Positions 51,767 through 58,506 of a stretch of 64,000 bases of DNA are shown here, piece after piece. Origin of the DNA: Azonexus sp. R2A61. GTDB taxonomy: Bacteria; Pseudomonadota; Gammaproteobacteria; Burkholderiales; Rhodocyclaceae. The position numbers and the translations under genes are program-made. Positions within the stretch are counted from its first letter, which is position 1. The number at the start of each line of letters is the position of its first letter. The stretch spans positions 185,669 to 249,668 of the forward strand of contig NZ_JACBFO010000005.1 of assembly GCF_021401135.1 (NCBI RefSeq), written 5' to 3'. Under the pieces are notes generated by a model. It searched no databases and had not been told where the DNA came from. It saw nothing but the letters and a program-made list of their open reading frames with translations.

Positions 51767-52384
51767 TCAGATACGCGTCGCGTAGTACTCGACGACGCGC
51801 TGCAGATCGAGCGGGAACGGTGCCGCGTCGCGATCCGGCAGATGGGCAAGACGGGCGGTTCGCGTCGTGCCGTCGTAGGCGATCCATTCCGGGCGTTCGA
51901 GCGCCGGCGCTTCGAGCGTGAAGCGGACCAGGTCGATCTTGCCGCCCGTTTCGGTCGGGCCGAAGGCATCGCCGACGCGCAGCCGGATCGACGGAATGGT
52001 CACCCGGCGGCCGTTGAGCTGGAAGTGGCCGTGCGCGACGAGTTGGCGCGCGGCGGGAATGGTCGGGGCGAAACCGGCGCGGAACACCAGGTTGTCGAGA
52101 CGGCGTTCAAGCAGTTCGACCAGCTTGTCGCCGGTTGCGCCGCGGTGTTTCTTGGCGTCGGCGACGGCTCGGCGCAATTGCCGTTCGCTGAGGCCGTAGT
52201 TGTAGCGCAGCTTCTGCTTTTCCATCAATTGCAGGCCGAATTCGGATTTGCGCGACGCCAGCTTGCGGGCGCCGTGCTGGCCCGGCGGCTGGTTGCGTTC
52301 CTGCATCGACTTGCGCGACAGGCCGGGCAGATCGACACCGAGGGCGCGCAGGACTTTGAGGCGGGGACCGGTATAACGGGACAT
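51767..52384 (-). CDS. Cysteine-free ribosomal protein S4 paralog in a Fur-linked operon
   Basis: The 205-residue protein (ATG 52384) starts MSRYTGPRLKVLRALGVDLP and has PPGQHGARK, the S4-core LLERRLDNLVFRAGF, ARQLVAHGHFQLNGRRV and a final VEYYATRI, spanning full S4 length. It diverges strongly from the E. coli type (REGTDLFLKSG is missing) and contains no cysteine. It is not in an alpha-operon context; it follows an 88-aa gene behind a Fur box. I infer a stress-induced ribosomal paralog, by analogy with metal-free paralogs of other ribosomal proteins. The housekeeping rpsD should lie elsewhere. Confidence 0.85.
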   Translation of the reverse strand: MSRYTGPRLKVLRALGVDLPGLSRKSMQERNQPPGQHGARKLASRKSEFGLQLMEKQKLRYNYGLSERQLRRAVADAKKHRGATGDKLVELLERRLDNLVFRAGFAPTIPAARQLVAHGHFQLNGRRVTIPSIRLRVGDAFGPTETGGKIDLVRFTLEAPALERPEWIAYDGTTRTARLAHLPDRDAAPFPLDLQRVVEYYATRI

Positions 52385-52408
52385 GGGGTTCTCTCGTGGC
52401 AAGTTCGG

Positions 52409-52675
52409 TTAGTGGACGTGAGCACCTGGTGCGGTCAACGACAGGCAATCGACGGAAATCGATGCCGGATGGCAGTCGACCGCCTCCCAGCCGCCGAGGA
52501 CTTCCTGCAGGGTGCTCTTCAGATAGGGGTTGAGGCCATCCTGGCCGGCAACGCTGCGCAGGTGGGCGCGCAGCGCTTCGGTCTTGTGAAAGGTGGCGCC
52601 GCGCAGTGCGGAAGACGAAAGCAGGTGGATGACGGCGGCCAGCCGTAATTCGAGAGGCATGTCGGTCTGTTCCAT
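52409..52675 (-). CDS. Hypothetical 88-aa protein heading the S4-paralog operon
   Basis: ATG 52675 follows GGAG. The helical N-terminus (PLELRLAAVIHLLSSSALRG) is followed by EALRAHLRSVAGQDGLNP and a C-terminal tail with Cys and His (AVDCHPASISVDCLSL, HVH) that could bind metal. It is the first gene after a strong Fur box and two AGCCAGCC motifs, and lies 24 bp before the S4 paralog. I recognise no family. Confidence 0.65.
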   Translation of the reverse strand: MEQTDMPLELRLAAVIHLLSSSALRGATFHKTEALRAHLRSVAGQDGLNPYLKSTLQEVLGGWEAVDCHPASISVDCLSLTAPGAHVH

Positions 52676-52694
52676 CGAGCGCTCCAGTGGTTGG

Positions 52695-52736
52695 GAAACT
52701 GGCTGGCTCGCGGTGTTGACCGTGTGGCTGGCTTGG
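52695..52736 (-). repeat. AGCCAGCC leader motifs, 88-aa/S4 operon
   Basis: Directly after the Fur box the minus strand reads CCAAGCCAGCCACACG and, 27 nt later, GCGAGCCAGCCAGTTTCC. The order Fur box, motif, motif, ribosome site is very clear here. Confidence 0.65.
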
Positions 52737-52756
52737 AAATGAGAATTGTTGTCAAT
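52737..52756. promoter_or_regulatory. Fur box upstream of the 88-aa/S4 operon
   Basis: AAATGAGAATTGTTGTCAAT (reverse: ATTGACAACAATTCTCATTT) is a strong local Fur box, about 60 bp before the 88-aa start. It also lies about 45 bp upstream of the cobalamin riboswitch on the other strand. Confidence 0.8.
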
Positions 52757-52799
52757 AAATCGCCCCTCGTCAACTCTCCCGATGTTCGGGCTGTGTTAG

Positions 52800-53020
52800 G
52801 ATGCCGGCCGTTGGTGCTCGCGGCGGTGTCTTGTCCGCCGCGGTTAAACGGGAAGCTGGAGGACGTCGGCAAGGCGACCGAACCAGCGCTGCCCCCGCAA
52901 CGGTAAGTGGACGGACGCTTGCGTCCCGCGCTCATCTCTCTGCCACTGGCGATCTCGCCGGGAAGGCGATGAGGGTCGTGTCCACCAGCCCGGATACCGG
53001 CCAACAGGGTGGTTCGTCCT
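52800..53020 (+). ncRNA. Cobalamin riboswitch
   Basis: The leader shows the B12 aptamer landmarks in order: a TTGGTGC-like start, GGTTAAACGGGAAGC, the box GCTGCCCCCGCAACGGTAAG, and the late CCAGCCCGGATACCGGCC. A GCCGAC-GGGGAA-GTCGGC hairpin follows at about 53043-53060, before the first gene. Without a T run, control of translation is more likely than termination. Limits are approximate. It should repress the CobN-like operon when cobalamin is plentiful. Confidence 0.93.
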
Positions 53021-53084
53021 GGACGGACCGTAAGGCTCGCCTGCCGACGGGGAAGTCGGCGGAGCACTGTTGTGGAATCCTCAC

Positions 53085-53612
53085 ATGTCCTTCATTTTTC
53101 CGCCTATGGCCAGCCGTCTGCTGCCGGGTGTCGTTGCGTCCTTTTTCGTCATCTCGTCCGCCCTGGCACACGGTGACCACACCCACGGCCAGGGTAGCGC
53201 CCGCGTCGTCGTCGACGGCCAGACACTGACCGTCAGCCTCGATGTTCCGCTGGAGAGCTTTCTCGGTTTCGATTACCCGCCGAAGGGCGAGGCCCAGACG
53301 CAAACCTGGCAGGCGCTCAAGGCCCGGCTGGCCGAGCCGCTGCGTTTCGTCGAACCGGCCGCCGAGGGCGAATGCACACCGGCCGGCACGACCAGCAAGC
53401 CGGACCTGAGCGGCGACGATCCGGGCGGCGATGTCGCCAACCTGGTGTACGAGGTGCGTTTCACCTGCCGCAAACCGGAAGCGCTCAAGTCGGTCGTCTT
53501 CTCTGCCTTCCGCGATCATCCCGGACTCAAGCAGCTGCGCGTGCAGGCGACGAATGGCGCAGCGCGCAAGTCGCTGACCGTGCGCCCGCGTTTCCCTGCC
53601 CTGATCTTCTGA
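53085..53612 (+). CDS. DUF2796-like exported His-rich metal-binding protein
   Basis: ATG 53085 gives 175 residues (ATG 53106 is possible). After the signal peptide the mature N-terminus reads HGDHTHGQGSARV, a His-rich metal site. The body has LDVPLESFLGFDYPP and two cysteines (GECTPAG, RFTCRKP) that may pair. DUF2796/ZrgA-type proteins are linked to zinc uptake; here the cobalamin riboswitch points to cobalt. It is the first gene of the CobN-like operon. Confidence 0.8.
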   Translation: MSFIFPPMASRLLPGVVASFFVISSALAHGDHTHGQGSARVVVDGQTLTVSLDVPLESFLGFDYPPKGEAQTQTWQALKARLAEPLRFVEPAAEGECTPAGTTSKPDLSGDDPGGDVANLVYEVRFTCRKPEALKSVVFSAFRDHPGLKQLRVQATNGAARKSLTVRPRFPALIF

Positions 53613-53621
53613 GGCCCGCAC

Positions 53622-54083
53622 ATGCTGGAAGCCGGTTTTACGCAGATCAGCCAGTACCTGCTGACGCCCATCCTGTGGCTGCTGGCCGCCGCGCTGCTCT
53701 ATGCACTCTGGATGAGCGGCATCGTGCTGGTCGAAGCCTGGCAGCGTCGCCAGCCGGGCTTTCGCAGCCTGCTTGCGGTCGACGCGCTGGACATGGATGA
53801 AATCGAGCTGCTCGCGCTGCGCCGCATCGAACCTTTGCGGCTGCTCAGCCGGGTGACGCCGATGCTCGGCCTGATCGCCACGATGATTCCGCTCGGCCCG
53901 GCGCTGCAGGGCGTCGCCAGCGGTCGCGGCAATGCTGCGCTGGCGGTGTTTTCGGACGCCTTTGCCGGCGTCGTGCTGGCGCTGGCCGCCGCCGCCATCG
54001 GGCTGGTGCTGTATTCGGTGCGCCGTCGCTGGTTGCTCGGCGAACTGCTGGCCATCCGGCGGACCCGGGAGGGGCGGGCGTGA
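53622..54083 (+). CDS. ExbB/TolQ/MotA-family proton channel of the CobN-like operon
   Basis: This 153-residue protein has three helices: YLLTPILWLLAAALLYALW, RVTPMLGLIATMIPLGPAL and AGVVLALAAAAIGLVLYSVR, with the GLIxTxxPLGPAL motif of the channel family. It is shorter than ExbB. With the next gene it should form a proton-driven motor. It lies between the His-rich protein and a DUF2149 gene that overlaps it. Confidence 0.85.
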   Translation: MLEAGFTQISQYLLTPILWLLAAALLYALWMSGIVLVEAWQRRQPGFRSLLAVDALDMDEIELLALRRIEPLRLLSRVTPMLGLIATMIPLGPALQGVASGRGNAALAVFSDAFAGVVLALAAAAIGLVLYSVRRRWLLGELLAIRRTREGRA

Positions 54084-54448
54084 GTGCGCGGGATGACGCG
54101 GCCGCCGCCGTTTCCTGTGCCGAGCATGTCGCTCGCCGACAGGGCGGCGGACTCAGCCATTTCAGCATCTTTGCCGAAGATGACGACGATCCGATGCTGT
54201 CGTCGGTCAATCTGGTCGATGTCTTTCTGGTACTCGTCGTTGCGCTGCTGGCTGCGGTCAACCTGTCCTCGCAGGCAGAAAGCGGCACGCCGGTCGAACT
54301 GACGATTCCCGAGGACGGCAAGGAAATCCGCTACCAGGGCAGCGGCAGCAACGGCGAAGGCGAGGGCATCCGGGCCGGCGTCGCCTACCGTCTGCGCGAT
54401 GGCAGCATCATTTACGTACCGGAAGCGGCGTCGACCGCAAAACCATGA
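54080..54448 (+). CDS. DUF2149-family ExbD-like protein
   Basis: GTG 54080 overlaps the channel stop (GTGA). The 122-residue protein has a cytoplasmic N-terminus, then DDDPMLSSVNLVDVFLVLVVALLAAV, an ExbD/MotB-type helix with an Asp in NLVDVFLV suited to carry protons, and a small periplasmic domain (VELTIPEDGKEIRYQG). It is the expected partner of the channel protein. The CobN-like gene overlaps it by ATGA, so all three are translated together. Confidence 0.83.
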   Translation: MSARDDAAAAVSCAEHVARRQGGGLSHFSIFAEDDDDPMLSSVNLVDVFLVLVVALLAAVNLSSQAESGTPVELTIPEDGKEIRYQGSGSNGEGEGIRAGVAYRLRDGSIIYVPEAASTAKP

Positions 54449-57400
54449 ACTGGCAACGCTGGATCGGCGGGCTGTTGCTCGCCGTCGGGCTGCTCGCCAG
54501 CGCGCAGGCCCGGCAACTGCTATGGGTGACCGCCGACATCACGCCGGCGGCACGGACGGCACTGGTTGCCAGACTGGCCCAGGCAGCCGGCTGGCAGTTC
54601 CGGCATGTCGATCACGCGTTGACGCTGCCGGCCGGTGAGCGAGCGCTCGCCCGGCAGCGTCTGGCCGAAGCGGTCGGTACGGCCGACATGGTCTGGATCG
54701 ATGCGCCGCATGCGACGCCGCAGGCGCTGCTGGCCGACCTGTTCGGCGAAATCCGCGGCGGTCCGCCGCAAGTCTGGATCACGCCCGAACCGGGTGGCGA
54801 TCCGCTGGTCGATTATCTGCGTCACGGTGGCGAAGCGAACGTGCAGGCGGCGTTGACGCTGGCTGCGCGCCGTCTCGACGGTCTTGCGCCGGCCGACGCG
54901 CTGGTCGGGCTGCCGCCGCCGCGAGCCTGGCCGCGCCAGGGCATCTATCTGCCGGGCGCACCGGATTTTCTGCCCGATGCCGATGCGCTGGCTGCCTGGC
55001 TGGACGCGCATCCGTCGGCGGCGGCGCAGCCGGCGGTGGCCATCCTCGTCCATCGGCATCATTTCGTCGATGGCGATACCGGCTGGCTCGACCGCTGGCT
55101 GAATATTTTTGCCGCCCGCGGATTGTTCGCCTACGCGGTTTTCGGCCAGCAGCTCGATGGCAAGGGGCTGCGCGAACTGCTGGTGCGCCGGGGTGCCCGG
55201 CGCGACGATGGTCCGGAAACGCCCCTGGCCGATGTGCTGGTGCTGCACCAACTGGCCTCCAAAGGCACCGAATTGCAGGCGCTGTTCTCGCGCTGGCAGC
55301 GTCCGGTATTGTCGGCGCTGCCTTACCGGCATGGCGGGGTCGCGGCCTGGGAGGCCGACCGGACCGGCTTGCGCCAGTCCGATGCGCCGTTCTACCTGTT
55401 CCAGCCGGAAGCGGCCGGCGCGATCGATCCGCTGATTATCGCCGCCCATCCCGGCGACGGCGGTGCCATCGAATTGATCGACCGGCAAGCCGGGGCACTG
55501 GCCGCCAAGGCCGGTCGGCTGGTCGCGCTGCAACGCAAGGCGGCGGCCGACAAGCGCATCGTCATGATGGCGTACAACTATCCGGCCGGCGGCAGCAACT
55601 TCGGCGCCTCTTTCCTGAATGTGCCGCGCAGCCTGGAGAACGTCACCGCCGGATTGATCCATGCCGGCTATCGCACCCAATCCCTGCCCGAGGCAGCCTG
55701 GGTGGATAACCTGCAGCCGCTGCTCGGTGCCTATTACGACGGTGCCGATCTGTCGGCGTTGCTTGCCACGGACCGGGCGGCCGCCTTGCCGCTGCGCGAT
55801 TACCTGGCCTGGTGGAAAACCCTGCCGCAGCAGGTTCGCCAGCGTATCGCGGCGCACTGGGGAAATCCCGAGAAAAGCCGCTATGTCGTCGACTGGCAGG
55901 GCGAGCCGGTTTTCGTGATTCCCCGGCTACAGCTCGGCAACGTTTCGGTATTGCCGCAACCGCCGCGCGAAGAAACGCTGCATCGCGGCCAGAACCCGTT
56001 CATGCACAAGAGCGGCGTGCCGCTGTCGCACCACTATCTGGCGGTTTACCTGTGGGCGCGCCGGGCCGACGCACTGATCCATTTCGGCACTCACGGCACG
56101 CAGGAATGGGCCGACGGCAAGGCGCGCGGGCTGGACGTGCAGGACGACGCATTGCTGCCGCTCGGCGATCTGCCGGTGATCTATCCCTACATCGTCGACA
56201 ACCTGGGCGAAGCGTTGACCGCCAAACGGCGCGGTCGGGCGCTGCTGCTCAGTCACCGTACGCCGGTACTGGCCACCGGCGGCTTGAGCGACGGCATGGG
56301 GCAATTGCACGAACTGATGCACGAATGGGCGATTGCCGACCAGGGGCCGACCAAAAATGCCGTCGGCGAGCGGTTGACCGCACTGATCGTCGAAAACGGC
56401 CTGCATAACGACCTCAAGTGGCCGCTCGAACGTGTGCGCAGGGAACTCGACGCTTTCCTCGATGCGCTGCATCCCTGGCTGGACCAGGTTGCCAACGCCA
56501 GCCAGCCGCGCGGCCTGGCCGTGTTCGGCAAGGTGCCGGAGGCCGGATTGCGCCGGCAGCTGATCCTGCAAAGCCTGCGCATGCCCTTGCTCGATGCCCT
56601 CGGTGAAGACGTCGACGAAACCTTTCTGATGGATTACCGGAAGATCGAGGAATCGCGGCCGATGCGCTGGCTGAAAGTGGCCCTCGACGATGCCGATGCC
56701 GCCGCCCGGCTCGACCTGCGGCCGCAACGTACCGGCGCCGTACCGAACCGTGCCGCCGAACGGCGGATCGACCAGGAAGCGCTGCGTGCGCTGGCCGAAC
56801 GGGCGCAGGCGCTGGACCGCCTGTTCGCGGTAGACAACGAGATGCCCGGCCTGCTTGCCGCGCTCGACGGGCGCTTCGTGCCGGCCGCCTATGGCGGCGA
56901 TCCGATCCGCAATCCGGACAGCTTGCCGACCGGCCGCAACCTGATCGGCCTCGATCCGGCCCGCTTGCCGACGCAACAGGCCTATACGGTTGCCCAACTG
57001 CTGTTCGAGCAGTGGCTGGAGGACTGGCGCAAGGCGCATGGCGGCGCCATGCCGGAGCGCCTGGCGCTGTCGCTGTGGGCCGGCGAAACCCTGCGTCACC
57101 AGGGCGTCATGGAAGCGCAGGCCTTGGTCGCGCTCGGCGTCCGACCGCTCTGGGACGAGGCCGGTCGGCCGCGCGGCGTGCAGCGGATTCCGCCGGCCGA
57201 ACTCGGTCGACCGCGGGTGGATGTCCTGCTCAGCGTCACCGGCTCCTACCGTGATCAGTTCCCGGCGCTGATGGCGCTGGTCGATAGCGCTGTCGCCGAG
57301 GCGGCGAAAGGCGAGCCGGATGGCGTGATTGCCCGGCACAGCCGCGACGTTGCCGACGAGTTGCGTCGGCACGGCGCGCCGGCGGCACTGGCCGAACGAC

Positions 57401-58461
57401 TGGGCCGCGTGCGCGTGTTCGGCAATGCGCCGGGCGACTACGGCACCGGCATCGCCGAGGCGACGCTGGACGACCGGCTGCAGACGCGCGACGCGCGGCT
57501 CGGCGGAATGTTCCTGCAACGCATGAGCCAGCCCTACGTCGACGGTGTTGCGGTCGACGACCTGCCGCCGGGCATTTCCGCGCAGGCGCTCGGCGCCCAA
57601 TTGCGACGCACCGACGCGGCGCTGCTGTCGCGCACCTCCAACCTGTACGGCATGGTCAGTTCCGACGATCCCTTCCAGTATCTCGGCGGACTGGCCGCCG
57701 CCGCGCGCAGCGCCGGGCGCGAGGCGCCGCTCGATCTTTACGTCAGCCAGCTGCAGCACGCCGACGAGCCTTATGCGCAGCGTGCGCAGCAGAGCATCGC
57801 CGCCGAGATGCAGTCGCGCTACCTGCACCCCGGCTGGGTCGAGGCGATGCAGCAGGAAGGCTATGCCGGCACCTTGCAGGTGCTGAAGGCGGCGCAGTTC
57901 GCCTGGGGCTGGCAAAGCGTCGTCGACGACGCGGTGCGGGCCGACCACTGGCAGGGTTTCTACGACGTTTATGTCCGCGACCGTTACCAGAAAGGTGTCC
58001 CCGACTGGTTGCGCGGCAACAATCCGCAAGCGTATGCCCAGACGCTGGAGCGCCTGATTCAGGCGGTCCGGCACGGCCATTGGCAACCCGATGCGGCGAC
58101 CCGAAAAGAACTGGCCAGCCTGTATCGCGAGCTGCGTCGCGAGTCGCCGCCGGCCAATGCCTCGCGCGCCGCCGGCGAATGGGCCGACAAGATGCTGGGC
58201 GAGACCGGCGGCAAGCAGTCGACGCCGGCTGTCGTCCGGCTGGCGGCGGGCGCCGTGCCGGCACCGGTCGTCGCTGCGCCCGAAGCGGCCGGCGATGCGG
58301 CTCCCGACGTCCCGGTCTATCGTCAGGTTAGCGGCCAGCGGCTGGTGCGTCAGCCGGTGGCGCAAAACCTGCCGGCCGCGTTGTTCTGGCTCGGCCTGCT
58401 GTTGCCGATCTGCGGCGGCGCTGTCCGGCAGTGGTCTTGCGGTCGACGCCGTCCAGCATGA
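54445..58461 (+). CDS. cobN: CobN-like giant protein with signal peptide and C-terminal anchor
   Basis: This 1338-residue protein belongs to the CobN/Mg-chelatase H-subunit family: PFMHKSGVPLSHHYLAVYLW (about 520-538), FGTHGTQEWADGKARGL (about 550), ILQSLRMPLLD, LLSVTGSYRDQFPALMALV and GFYDVYVRDRYQKGVPDW. Unlike cytoplasmic CobN it starts with WIGGLLLAVGLLASAQA, a signal peptide, and ends with a helix LPAALFWLGLLLPICGGAV (about 1309-1328) plus a basic tail. The bulk should therefore be periplasmic. Overlap with an ExbB/D-like motor and riboswitch control suggest cobalt or corrinoid capture rather than aerobic cobalt insertion with CobST. A chelatase role outside the cytoplasm is not proven. 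Confidence 0.85.
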   Translation: MNWQRWIGGLLLAVGLLASAQARQLLWVTADITPAARTALVARLAQAAGWQFRHVDHALTLPAGERALARQRLAEAVGTADMVWIDAPHATPQALLADLFGEIRGGPPQVWITPEPGGDPLVDYLRHGGEANVQAALTLAARRLDGLAPADALVGLPPPRAWPRQGIYLPGAPDFLPDADALAAWLDAHPSAAAQPAVAILVHRHHFVDGDTGWLDRWLNIFAARGLFAYAVFGQQLDGKGLRELLVRRGARRDDGPETPLADVLVLHQLASKGTELQALFSRWQRPVLSALPYRHGGVAAWEADRTGLRQSDAPFYLFQPEAAGAIDPLIIAAHPGDGGAIELIDRQAGALAAKAGRLVALQRKAAADKRIVMMAYNYPAGGSNFGASFLNVPRSLENVTAGLIHAGYRTQSLPEAAWVDNLQPLLGAYYDGADLSALLATDRAAALPLRDYLAWWKTLPQQVRQRIAAHWGNPEKSRYVVDWQGEPVFVIPRLQLGNVSVLPQPPREETLHRGQNPFMHKSGVPLSHHYLAVYLWARRADALIHFGTHGTQEWADGKARGLDVQDDALLPLGDLPVIYPYIVDNLGEALTAKRRGRALLLSHRTPVLATGGLSDGMGQLHELMHEWAIADQGPTKNAVGERLTALIVENGLHNDLKWPLERVRRELDAFLDALHPWLDQVANASQPRGLAVFGKVPEAGLRRQLILQSLRMPLLDALGEDVDETFLMDYRKIEESRPMRWLKVALDDADAAARLDLRPQRTGAVPNRAAERRIDQEALRALAERAQALDRLFAVDNEMPGLLAALDGRFVPAAYGGDPIRNPDSLPTGRNLIGLDPARLPTQQAYTVAQLLFEQWLEDWRKAHGGAMPERLALSLWAGETLRHQGVMEAQALVALGVRPLWDEAGRPRGVQRIPPAELGRPRVDVLLSVTGSYRDQFPALMALVDSAVAEAAKGEPDGVIARHSRDVADELRRHGAPAALAERLGRVRVFGNAPGDYGTGIAEATLDDRLQTRDARLGGMFLQRMSQPYVDGVAVDDLPPGISAQALGAQLRRTDAALLSRTSNLYGMVSSDDPFQYLGGLAAAARSAGREAPLDLYVSQLQHADEPYAQRAQQSIAAEMQSRYLHPGWVEAMQQEGYAGTLQVLKAAQFAWGWQSVVDDAVRADHWQGFYDVYVRDRYQKGVPDWLRGNNPQAYAQTLERLIQAVRHGHWQPDAATRKELASLYRELRRESPPANASRAAGEWADKMLGETGGKQSTPAVVRLAAGAVPAPVVAAPEAAGDAAPDVPVYRQVSGQRLVRQPVAQNLPAALFWLGLLLPICGGAVRQWSCGRRRPA

Positions 58462-58463
58462 AA

Positions 58464-58490
58464 AAAGCCACGGCGGATGGCCGTGGCTTT
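58464..58490. terminator. Bidirectional terminator between cobN and the helicase gene
   Basis: AAAGCCACGG pairs with CCGTGGCTTT around CGGATGG, with A and T runs on both sides. It serves both convergent genes. Confidence 0.88.
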
Positions 58491-58506
58491 CTGGCGGGAA
58501 GATCGT

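Noticed and set aside
51767..52384. S4 gene as the housekeeping rpsD
   Set aside because: It is outside the rpsM-rpsK-rpsD-rpoA context, strongly diverged from the usual sequence and behind a Fur box, so it is better read as a paralog.
56495..56512. CAGCCAGCC within the CobN-like gene
   Set aside because: It encodes Ala-Ser-Gln-Pro in frame, far inside a coding sequence, and is a single chance copy. AGCCAGCC at about 57531 is likewise coding. Neither was counted as a leader motif.
54445..58461. CobN-like protein as the ordinary cytoplasmic cobaltochelatase subunit
   Set aside because: A signal peptide, a C-terminal membrane helix, an ExbB/D-like pair and no CobS/CobT argue against this simple reading.
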